39,403 bases of DNA, taken from an uncultured Acetatifactor sp. (GTDB taxonomy: Bacteria > Bacillota > Clostridia > Lachnospirales > Lachnospiraceae). The stretch is taken from contig CAJUAH010000036.1 in assembly GCA_910584375.1 (NCBI GenBank), positions 1 through 39,403 of the forward strand. Direction: 5' to 3'. Of this stretch, positions 1 to 5,832 are shown piece by piece; the stretch's first letter is position 1, and each line of letters starts with the position of its first letter. The position numbers were made by a program, and so were the translations under genes. The notes beneath the pieces are model-generated. The model ran no database searches and was not told the DNA's origin. It worked only from the letters and a program-made list of their open reading frames with translations.

Positions 1-130
1 TCGGGTCGATTTCGGCCTTGACCTCCAGCTTGTCGATCTTGCCCTGGAGCTTGTCAACGTCGGCGTTTATGTTTTTTACGGATTTCGTCTGATCCAGTCT
101 CGCCTGGAGCTTTATCGTAGAATCATCCAT
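1..130 (-). CDS. Phage tail structural protein, N-terminus only (runs off left edge)
   Basis: The reading frame starts with ATG at 128-130 on the minus strand and is open to the window edge, giving 43 residues (MDDSTIKLQARLDQTKSVKN and onward, ending ...KAEIDP). A perfect AGGAGGT (complement of 141-147) lies 10 bases upstream and overlaps the stop codon of the preceding gene, so the two genes are tightly coupled. The opening, with the STIKLQA-LD-KS-NINAD-KLQ pattern and predicted coiled coil, resembles from memory the N-terminus of tail/minor structural proteins of Lachnospiraceae prophages. That identification is recollection, not a search. Together with the two upstream genes it suggests a phage tail module continuing to the left. 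Confidence 0.6.
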   Translation of the reverse strand, partial: MDDSTIKLQARLDQTKSVKNINADVDKLQGKIDKLEVKAEIDP

Positions 131-145
131 ATATGTAATTACCTC

Positions 146-358
146 CTAATTGTCCTTTTTTTCCTCATGAATGGCCTCCGTCAGCCTGGTCACGAACTCC
201 CTCTGTAGCTCGTCGGCGGGAACGTCTTTCAGGGCGATATACAGTTTCTGTATCCATTCCAGTACATCCTTCTGGTTGTCAAGGAGGGCGGCGACAGCGC
301 CGTACAGAAACGTCTTGACTTTCCATTCATTCTTCTTCATTTTTAAGTAAGTGAACAT
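146..358 (-). CDS. Small phage-type protein, 70 aa, unknown function
   Basis: This 70-residue protein starts with ATG at 356-358, preceded by AAGGAG 8 bases upstream. A second Met at residue 7 is a less likely start because no Shine-Dalgarno sits in front of it. It has no membrane segment after a short hydrophobic patch (residues 17-27, around FLYGAVAALLDN) and ends in a charged tail (EEKKDN). Its TAG stop lies inside the ribosome binding site of the downstream tail gene. Its size and its place between a tail-assembly-like gene and a tail structural gene fit a small tail assembly chaperone, but no diagnostic motif is visible, so the function is inferred from position only. Confidence 0.6.
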   Translation of the reverse strand: MFTYLKMKKNEWKVKTFLYGAVAALLDNQKDVLEWIQKLYIALKDVPADELQREFVTRLTEAIHEEKKDN

Positions 359-390
359 AGTTTAATCTCCTTTTATTTTTATATTATTGT

Positions 391-416
391 AAAAAAGGCT
401 CATGGCGGGCCTTTTT
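391..416 (-). terminator. Hairpin with T-run between tail-type genes (possible terminator)
   Basis: AAAAAGGC (392-399) pairs with GCCTTTTT (409-416) around a 9-base loop. Read on the minus strand it ends in a run of Ts (GCCTTTTTT), so it could terminate the 241-aa gene transcript before the 70-aa gene. The stem has only three G-C pairs in its core, so it may be a weak or leaky terminator, and it is also plausible in the plus direction. Confidence 0.45.
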
Positions 417-450
417 ATCGGGGTATCTGTTGGAAGATTAGTCAGGGAAT

Positions 451-568
451 TTGCCGGGTTACCTGATGGGGAGCCGGGACAGGCAGGAGCTGCCGGGTTA
501 CCTGATGGGGAGCCGGGACGGCAGGAGCTGCCGGGTTACCTGGCGGGGAGCCAGGAGAGACAGGATCT
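451..568. repeat. Three tandem copies of a ~39-bp unit at the 3' end of the 241-aa gene
   Basis: Units start at 452, 491 and 529 (lengths 39, 38 and about 39). Each contains TGCCGGGTTACCTG, followed by GGGGAGCC. The two left copies are nearly identical (GATGGGGAGCCGGGAC) and differ by one deleted base. The right copy (529-567) is more diverged and carries the C-terminal codons and the TAA stop of the minus-strand gene. Every copy contains that same GGTTACC stop context, so the left two look like tandem duplications of the gene's 3' end. Confidence 0.8.
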
Positions 569-1261
569 GTCCTTGATCCTGGAGGTATCCACTGTCCCGG
601 CGTATACGCCAATCATGGTATTATCGAAATTGATGTTTCTGTTGATCTGTTCAAAGCTTTGATTGAACTGATAGATGGACAGATGCTGTGCCTGCTCGTA
701 GTCATATTTGAATTCCGGCCTGTTGACCAGAGCCACGACCATTTTCTCCAGATAGGGTTCATAGGGCTTATGGGCGTTTCTTTTTTGCTTTTTACGCTCC
801 AGTTTGATGCGGAACTCTCTGGCCTGCTCATTGCCCGGCATTCGGGTCTCTTTTTCCAGACTGTTGATCTCACGGATGCAGCCGACGATCTTTCCGTAGA
901 TGGCCTCATCGATCACAAGGTTGTTTTGGGGACTGTACAGAACAAAGGTTCCGTTTTGGCTGTTTTTGCATACCGAGATATCGGAGAGGTCGGTTTCGCC
1001 GAACAGTATGCGCATATCGTTATGAGCAAAATTGGGAAACAGCATCATAAACAACTCATAATCGGTGATCTTTGTGAAGTCCACGCCTATATCGTCAAGC
1101 TGTACCATGTACTGAAAGGGAGTGGCAGTCAGAGAAGAGATCAGACTGTAATACTGCTGTTCATCCTCCAGTATTTCCCCAACGGTGGGGACCCGGACGG
1201 ACAGATTGGGTAAAATGTCTATGGAAGACCGTATCAAAAGACTTTTTCTGTTTTCATTCAT
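536..1261 (-). CDS. Phage tail assembly-type protein, 241 aa
   Basis: The protein begins MNENRKSLLIRSSIDILPNL. It has recognisable blocks VRVPTVGEILED, MVQLDDIGVDF, ITDYELFMMLFP, LFGETDLSD, a basic stretch (KLERKKQKRNAHKP, around residue 150), and LSIYQFNQSFEQI...IGVYAGTVD near the end. I recall this block order from uncharacterised tail-region proteins of Clostridiales prophages, where it sits just ahead of a small gene and a tail structural gene, as here. Function is therefore inferred, probably tail assembly. The start is ATG at 1261; the nearest purine-rich site (AAAAAGGGGG) is about 14 bases away, so initiation looks weak or differently controlled. The last dozen residues are encoded by a tandem-repeat unit and may be altered compared with relatives. 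Confidence 0.6.
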   Translation of the reverse strand: MNENRKSLLIRSSIDILPNLSVRVPTVGEILEDEQQYYSLISSLTATPFQYMVQLDDIGVDFTKITDYELFMMLFPNFAHNDMRILFGETDLSDISVCKNSQNGTFVLYSPQNNLVIDEAIYGKIVGCIREINSLEKETRMPGNEQAREFRIKLERKKQKRNAHKPYEPYLEKMVVALVNRPEFKYDYEQAQHLSIYQFNQSFEQINRNINFDNTMIGVYAGTVDTSRIKDRSCLSWLPAR

Positions 1262-1296
1262 TGTGAGTTCATTGCCCCCTTTTTATTATGGTATTT

Positions 1297-1341
1297 GAAA
1301 TAAAACAAGCGGCGATACCGCCAGAACAGCAGTACCGCCGC
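1297..1341 (-). terminator. Intrinsic terminator after the RNA polymerase-like gene
   Basis: On the minus strand, GCGGCGGTAC (1341-1332) pairs with GTATCGCCGC (1318-1309) with one mismatch, followed by the T-rich TTGTTTTATTTC (1308-1297). It lies about 110 bases past the stop of the 928-aa gene and upstream of the 241-aa gene, so it should separate the polymerase operon from the tail-type genes. Confidence 0.75.
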
Positions 1342-1448
1342 CTGTGTTGAAAAGAGATAAGGAGAGGCGTTTCCCCGATTCTTCCTCCATAGTAGGGATA
1401 AATTTTCAGGCGCTGAAACATTGGAAAATAAGGGGTTTGAAAATTCTA

Positions 1449-4235
1449 CTAAGCAGATTCCGCTTCCGAGGCGCTGATAAAGTTCATCAGGAAGTTCTGC
1501 CTGTTCATCCTATACAGCATGTTCAGCATCTTTCGGGTATATTTTTGTCCATTCCTGTAACTGAGGGACTTATTGTTATTCTGTTCCAGTCCCAGGGAGG
1601 TTTCGATCAGGCGGTTTATCGTGACGATATTGCCAATCTTTATTCTGGACAGTCTTTCCAGGAGTTCATTTGTTCTGCTTATCATCTCCGTCGTGAAATC
1701 CCTGGTGTCTTTCGCGACGATCTTGCCGTGCTTGATAAAATTGTCGTACTCCTCTATGAGTTTTCGGATCTGGGTGATCTGGCGGTTGTTCCCGTATCCC
1801 TTCATTTTAATAAAGTATTTTTCTGTGGGTTCGCAGTTTGTACTGGAGATATTCTGTATTTTATCCAGCCATTCCTCCAGCCAGTTCATAGGGCATTGCA
1901 GATCGGCGTTTATCCGGCTGTCAAGTTTCTCTCTTTTTTCTCGGATTTCCTCGTGGGGCAGTTCCTTTCCGTCCTTGGTGTACGGGATCTCCCTGGTGTA
2001 TTTCATAAATCTGGGAAAATTGCATTTCAGGCTTTTGGGGTCTCCGATGAGCCTGCTGATCCTCTTTATCTCTTCCATGCCGTTTATCTCGTACTCGCGC
2101 TTGCAGCCGTCGATAATGACCTGCGCCAGCACGGATAAAATGATAAAGCTGTTATACAGTTCCTGTAGCTTCTCCCTGTCGGGACTGTCCTTCGCCATCT
2201 CGGTCCAGTAATAGGTCATGGCCAGCTGCGCCAGGTTACTGGACCAGCCGATGCCCATCCTGGAGCCGGAAAGCTTGTTGTCCATATTGGCATAATCCGT
2301 CATGGTATTGCGGTATGTGATCCCGCTCTCCCGCAAAGCGTTCACGACGGTGGGATATTCCAGGTAGCTTCTCCTTGCGCAGTCCACGATGACGGGATGA
2401 TCGGTGAAGAGCATGAAATCCGAATCCTCGTCCATTCCGTTGGCCCGATCCTGTATATCCGTTTTGATGCAGTTGATCGCCACGACATTATTGCTGAACA
2501 CGAAATATTTTTGCAGTTCGCTGCTGTAGACATTATGCATATGGCAGATATTGTTGGGAGAGTTGTGGGGATTGCGGAAGGCGGCCAGATATTCGCCGTT
2601 GGAAAATCTGTTTGTGTAACACTGCACAGCGCCTTCTTCCTTATTTAATGTGGGATCTTTTTTCCAGTCATCCCCCACAGCGTACAACAGCAGGGCGTAG
2701 GGATTGCCAAACACGGTGAGATTGTCTCCTCTTACAAATATTTTTCCCTTTCTCAGATGGGAGACATATTGGGAGATGATCTTTCGTTTTTCCTCTCTGA
2801 ACCATTTGCAGTTGCTGAAATCGTTATTCTGGCGGTACAGATCCGCAAGCATTTCATAGTGGTTGACCTCGTTGGCGTTTTTTCTCAGAAATCTCTCGAA
2901 CGCGTCGTTATCGTTTTTGAGGGATTCCACATAGTCGATGCTGGTCTGGGCGATCCTGCGCACATCTTCTCTGGTGCAGGGAAGCGTGTTGAGCATCTGA
3001 TAGCTAAGCTGCTGATACTGCCCTAATTTGCTGGGATGATCCGTCTTTACGATTCCCCATACGTCCCCGTCCCTGTGGACGCGGTCACACCAATAGGAGT
3101 AGGCGGACGCCGGCGTTCCTCCCATCAGATCCGTAAATTTGGTCCATTTGACCGCGTTGTGGGTGGTTATCATCTTAATATCTTTGAGAAAGTGCAGGTT
3201 GCCGAACATGTCCCGCACCTGATAAGTCTCGTAATCGTGGCCGTTTTCTTTGCACCAGTCTCTGAAAAATAATTGGATATGCCCCCTGATGCCACACATT
3301 TTAAATAAATGGTTTCTGAGCAGCGCCATACCGTTGACCCACTTGGGGAGGAGATCGGATTCGATGATTCCCATTCCGTCCCAAAGGGTATTTTTAACGT
3401 CTGTTTCCTCCTGGACCACAATGCACTTTTTCCTGCTGTTTCCGTTTTTGTCCGTATAGGGCTGGGATTTCACAACATTTGCAAAGGTTTTGAAACAGGA
3501 GTCCTGGTCCTGTAAGATCAGGATATCCGTGGCGGGAATGTGTACCCTGTCGATGATGGTACTTGTGGTCAGAGGCGTGTAGGCCGACAGCTCCACGATC
3601 TTCGCGTTGCCGTCGGGCATCTTTTTCCCAAGTCCCATGGTAAGCCAGTCATATGCCCTGTCATACAGCTTTTCGTTGATAAAGATCACCTGTCCCAGCT
3701 TTGCTTTGGCGCTGGTTCTGTATAACATCCGGTAGTGGATCGTTTCTTCGTCTTTGACAGTGCCGTCCTTATTTTTTGTTTTGTAGGTAATATCCACGCC
3801 TTCATTATAGAATAAATCCCGGATTTCGCTGCGTTTCCTCTCCCGGTACAGATCTTTTTTCGCCGTCGCATTATCGATGGCTCTTTCGATACGCTCCCTT
3901 GCGTCATCCGTCAGATCTTTGTCCAGCAATTTGGTGAGACGGTCCAATTCGTCGTCATAAGACCGGCTGCCAAAGTCAAAATCAAGACAAACGATGTCAC
4001 GGGTGCTTTCCTTATTGGAAATGTTTTTGGCGCCTTTGTAAACATCCATGCCGTTTTGCTGTAAAAAGCGGCTGAAAAGGCTGTTGCTCAGCATTGCGTC
4101 CGTGTATGTAAAGTACTCTCTGATGCCCAGGTTCACCTCATAGAGCATACCTGCGCTGATATTTTTGATCCTTATACCGTATTTACTGATGATAATGCAC
4201 CCCTTTCTCCGATGGTCTGTCCTATTTACGGCCAA
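1449..4235 (-). CDS. Single-chain RNA polymerase, QDE-1/RdRP-like double-psi-barrel family
   Basis: This 928-aa protein carries the motif series of RdRP/YonO-type polymerases. WDGMGIIESDLL (285-296) matches the RdRP 'TDGxGxIS' block. It is followed by LLRNHLFKMCGIRGHI (305-320, first barrel, Lys312), ITTHNAVKWTKF (356-367), RNPHNSPNNI (554-563, the RNP motif), NNVVAINCI, and NGMDEDSDFML (599-609), which supplies the three metal-binding Asp (602, 604, 606) in place of the usual DxDGD. GIGWSSNLAQLAMTYY (661-676) matches the conserved helix after the catalytic loop. Such enzymes make RNA as a single polypeptide; YonO of SPbeta does so on DNA. Start chosen: TTG at 4235 with AAGGA in front, 7 bases after the preceding stop. 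No ATG lies near; a non-standard start after AGAAAGGGG near 4195-4210 is possible. Base composition is visibly lower in G+C than genes to the right. Confidence 0.78.
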   Translation of the reverse strand: MAVNRTDHRRKGCIIISKYGIRIKNISAGMLYEVNLGIREYFTYTDAMLSNSLFSRFLQQNGMDVYKGAKNISNKESTRDIVCLDFDFGSRSYDDELDRLTKLLDKDLTDDARERIERAIDNATAKKDLYRERKRSEIRDLFYNEGVDITYKTKNKDGTVKDEETIHYRMLYRTSAKAKLGQVIFINEKLYDRAYDWLTMGLGKKMPDGNAKIVELSAYTPLTTSTIIDRVHIPATDILILQDQDSCFKTFANVVKSQPYTDKNGNSRKKCIVVQEETDVKNTLWDGMGIIESDLLPKWVNGMALLRNHLFKMCGIRGHIQLFFRDWCKENGHDYETYQVRDMFGNLHFLKDIKMITTHNAVKWTKFTDLMGGTPASAYSYWCDRVHRDGDVWGIVKTDHPSKLGQYQQLSYQMLNTLPCTREDVRRIAQTSIDYVESLKNDNDAFERFLRKNANEVNHYEMLADLYRQNNDFSNCKWFREEKRKIISQYVSHLRKGKIFVRGDNLTVFGNPYALLLYAVGDDWKKDPTLNKEEGAVQCYTNRFSNGEYLAAFRNPHNSPNNICHMHNVYSSELQKYFVFSNNVVAINCIKTDIQDRANGMDEDSDFMLFTDHPVIVDCARRSYLEYPTVVNALRESGITYRNTMTDYANMDNKLSGSRMGIGWSSNLAQLAMTYYWTEMAKDSPDREKLQELYNSFIILSVLAQVIIDGCKREYEINGMEEIKRISRLIGDPKSLKCNFPRFMKYTREIPYTKDGKELPHEEIREKREKLDSRINADLQCPMNWLEEWLDKIQNISSTNCEPTEKYFIKMKGYGNNRQITQIRKLIEEYDNFIKHGKIVAKDTRDFTTEMISRTNELLERLSRIKIGNIVTINRLIETSLGLEQNNNKSLSYRNGQKYTRKMLNMLYRMNRQNFLMNFISASEAESA

Positions 4236-4241
4236 TCATCC

Positions 4242-4637
4242 TTACGCATCGCCGGAACCGGCGGCGTTCTCCTGTTCGAACAGTTCATTGCCGCGCTCGA
4301 AACATGCCAGTTCGTACGCATATCTTTTTACATAGCGGTCAAAATATCTGGTTCCGTCGTCTGAGGCGACAGTGGCGGCATAGTGAACGACTCTGCATAT
4401 GTTTTCCACGATGGTGTCTCTGGTACCGGACAGGTACTGCGCGTCCACTTTTTTAGAAGAAATCCGCATCCGGTCCTCTATATCCCGGCGGCACAGCCAC
4501 AGGGAGAGCAGGTATCTGCCTTCCCGTTTGTCAAAATGGTAAGCGCACTGGACATAATAATCCCGGTATCCCCATCTGGTCAGTTCGATCTCAACGCTCT
4601 GGCCTTTACATCTCGGTTTCATCATTTCTCTGATCAT
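4242..4637 (-). CDS. Unknown 131-aa protein cotranscribed with the RNA polymerase
   Basis: The start is ATG at 4637, with GGGAGG 9 bases upstream. Its 5' end overlaps the preceding 80-aa gene by 32 bases and it ends 6 bases before the TTG start of the polymerase gene, so all three form one operon. The protein begins MIREMMKPRCKGQSVEIELT and looks like a compact alpha/beta domain: a strand-rich first half (RWGYRDYYVQCAYHF, GRYLLSLWLCRRDIEDR), then helices rich in Tyr, Arg and Cys (five Cys in all), and an acidic Glu/Ala tail. I do not recognise the family. Its tight coupling suggests a partner or accessory subunit of the polymerase, which is inference. Confidence 0.65.
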   Translation of the reverse strand: MIREMMKPRCKGQSVEIELTRWGYRDYYVQCAYHFDKREGRYLLSLWLCRRDIEDRMRISSKKVDAQYLSGTRDTIVENICRVVHYAATVASDDGTRYFDRYVKRYAYELACFERGNELFEQENAAGSGDA

Positions 4638-4848
4638 TTTTCATTTCCTCCCGTATTTTTCTGTTTTCCGTATTCTTTCTGCACTGTCTGTCAAATTGAA
4701 GATCGCAGGCAATGCGCCTTGCTATGGTGGAACCGTTTTTGCCGTTTTGATTTCTGCGATTTGGGTTAAAGTCGGAGGGGTAGACAATGCCTCCGAATTG
4801 GGTGTGATCGACCTTGCAGGGTCTTGGGGATTGATTTTGCTCTGTCAT
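4606..4848 (-). CDS. Unknown 80-aa hydrophilic protein, first gene of the polymerase operon
   Basis: The proposed start is ATG at 4848 (MTEQNQSPRPCKVDHTQF...). AAAGGAG lies about 15 bases upstream, a long spacing, so the start is tentative. The same frame is open further upstream to 5130, but that extension is AT-rich and low in coding character. The protein is rich in Asn, Arg, Gln and Lys (NPNRRNQNGKNGSTIARRIACDL; DRQCRKNTENRKIREEMKND) and has no membrane segment. It could be a small nucleic-acid-binding protein judging by charge. I do not recognise it. It overlaps the 131-aa gene by 32 bases. Confidence 0.5.
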   Translation of the reverse strand: MTEQNQSPRPCKVDHTQFGGIVYPSDFNPNRRNQNGKNGSTIARRIACDLQFDRQCRKNTENRKIREEMKNDQRNDETEM

Positions 4849-5065
4849 TGGTTTGTGATTTTGCTCCTTTCTTTTTCCTGTTTTTACATATGAAAAAAAT
4901 TTTTCGGATGAGTTTATATTCTCTTTTTGAATATAGAAAAAGTTAAAAATTGGATGTGTTTTGCTGTCCTGTTTTTGGGACAGTATATGAAATATAATGG
5001 AAGAAATTAAGAGTTTGAGGAGAGAACTCAATTTTAGGCGGCGTAAATAGTAAAGAAGTAAAATG

Positions 5066-5079
5066 CGAACAAATGTTCG
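5066..5079. promoter_or_regulatory. LexA/DinR SOS box 1
   Basis: CGAACAAATGTTCG is a perfect palindrome in its outer five bases. It matches 13 of 14 positions of the Bacillus DinR/LexA consensus CGAACRNRYGTTYC. It lies 11 bases upstream of the -35 of the sigma-gene promoter and faces the leader of the minus-strand polymerase operon. Confidence 0.8.
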
Positions 5080-5089
5080 GATTTGTATA

Positions 5090-5118
5090 TTGACATCAGG
5101 GAACATATGTTCTATACT
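5090..5118 (+). promoter_or_regulatory. Sigma-A promoter of the sigma/DUF262 genes with LexA box 2 in its spacer
   Basis: TTGACA (5090-5095), a 17-base spacer and TATACT (5113-5118) form a near-consensus promoter about 80 bases before the sigma gene. The spacer contains the perfect palindrome GAACATATGTTC (5101-5112), the core of a LexA/DinR box. A repressor bound there would directly block RNA polymerase, so these genes should be silent until DNA damage. Confidence 0.85.
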
Positions 5119-5197
5119 TGTTTGTATCAACAGCCGTTACAGTTCCTGTTATGAGAGGGCAGACCTACAGATTGGAGTATGAAAGAGGTGAATTTAT

Positions 5198-5758
5198 ATG
5201 GAACAGATAGTAAACGCTTACTATGCGGACAACGCGAAAAAACTTCATAAAACGGTTGACAAGATACTGGTTCGATTCGGGGGGCTGACAGATAAGGATA
5301 CGGATGATTTCTATTCCCTTGCCAATGAGGTGTTTGTGGACGCTATGAGACGATATGACGCTGCGCAGTCCTTTGACGTGTTTTTGTACAGCTGTCTGTC
5401 AAATAAGTTTAAGACGGAAATGACGCGGAGAAACCGCGAGAAACGCAGGATTGACCGGCTGTGCGTGTCGATTGATACTCCCGTCGGCGACGGGGAGGAT
5501 TGCACGTTGGGAGATATGATCGCCGATGGTCATACGGTAGAGAGAGAGCTGTTTGAGAGAGGAGACGGCGGATACAGCAGGCGAATGCTGCAGTATCTGG
5601 ACAGGCTTTCCAGCCTGCAAAAGGAAGTGCTGAGACTCGACGCGGACGGCTATCTTCCGGGAGAAATCAGGGAAAAACTGCATATCAGTGAGCGACAATA
5701 CGCGGATTGCCGCACGGCGATCCACTCCTATAGAAATGTATCCGTTCTGCTCAGCTGA
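5198..5758 (+). CDS. Sigma-70-family RNA polymerase sigma factor, 186 aa
   Basis: The protein has a region 2 helix set at about 34-84 (DDFYSLANEVFVDAMRRYD, FDVFLYSCLSNKFKTEMTRR), including the basic end used for -10 recognition. A region 3.2-like linker follows (SIDTPVGDGEDCTLGDMI, 91-108), then a region 4 helix-turn-helix at about 137-177 (LSSLQKEVLRL...LPGEIREKLHISERQYADCR). That architecture suits an alternative or phage-type sigma factor. The ATG at 5198 follows AGAGGTG by 8 bases. It lies under a LexA-controlled promoter, divergent from the RNA polymerase operon and 74 bases ahead of the DUF262 gene. It could redirect host polymerase, or less conventionally serve the single-chain polymerase; the sequence cannot decide this. 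Confidence 0.85.
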   Translation: MEQIVNAYYADNAKKLHKTVDKILVRFGGLTDKDTDDFYSLANEVFVDAMRRYDAAQSFDVFLYSCLSNKFKTEMTRRNREKRRIDRLCVSIDTPVGDGEDCTLGDMIADGHTVERELFERGDGGYSRRMLQYLDRLSSLQKEVLRLDADGYLPGEIREKLHISERQYADCRTAIHSYRNVSVLLS

Positions 5759-5832
5759 TTGCCAGTAAGCCTATTAGTGCGCAGAAGATCTGAGCGGCAA
5801 AGCTTTTGGGGAATAAAAAGGGAGGAATGGAA

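Larger units (their letters stand above)
4849..5197. other. Divergent AT-rich control region between polymerase operon and sigma gene
   Basis: These 349 bases hold no convincing gene. They contain the sigma-gene promoter and two LexA boxes (listed separately). There are also two inverted repeats: CTGTCC/GGACAG at about 4964-4983 and GAGTT/AACTC at about 5011-5029, both in what would be the leader of the minus-strand operon. No strong sigma-A promoter is visible for the minus strand. The best weak candidate reads TTAATT-N17-TATACT, near 5010-4980. Confidence 0.6.

Noticed and set aside
451..568. CRISPR-like array
   Set aside because: The ~39-bp units are directly contiguous with no unique spacers; they are simple tandem duplications.
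402..662. Plus-strand protein with GLPDGEPG repeats
   Set aside because: It is the antisense reading of the tandem repeat and of the 241-aa gene's 3' end, with no ribosome binding site.
1449..4235. Reverse transcriptase or retron-type polymerase
   Set aside because: There is no YxDD motif. The order DGMG, RNP, DEDSD fits double-psi-barrel polymerases instead.
4849..5130. N-terminal extension of the 80-aa protein to a 174-aa protein
   Set aside because: The extra sequence is AT-rich, runs through hairpins and the control region, lacks a ribosome binding site, and would cover the LexA-box region.
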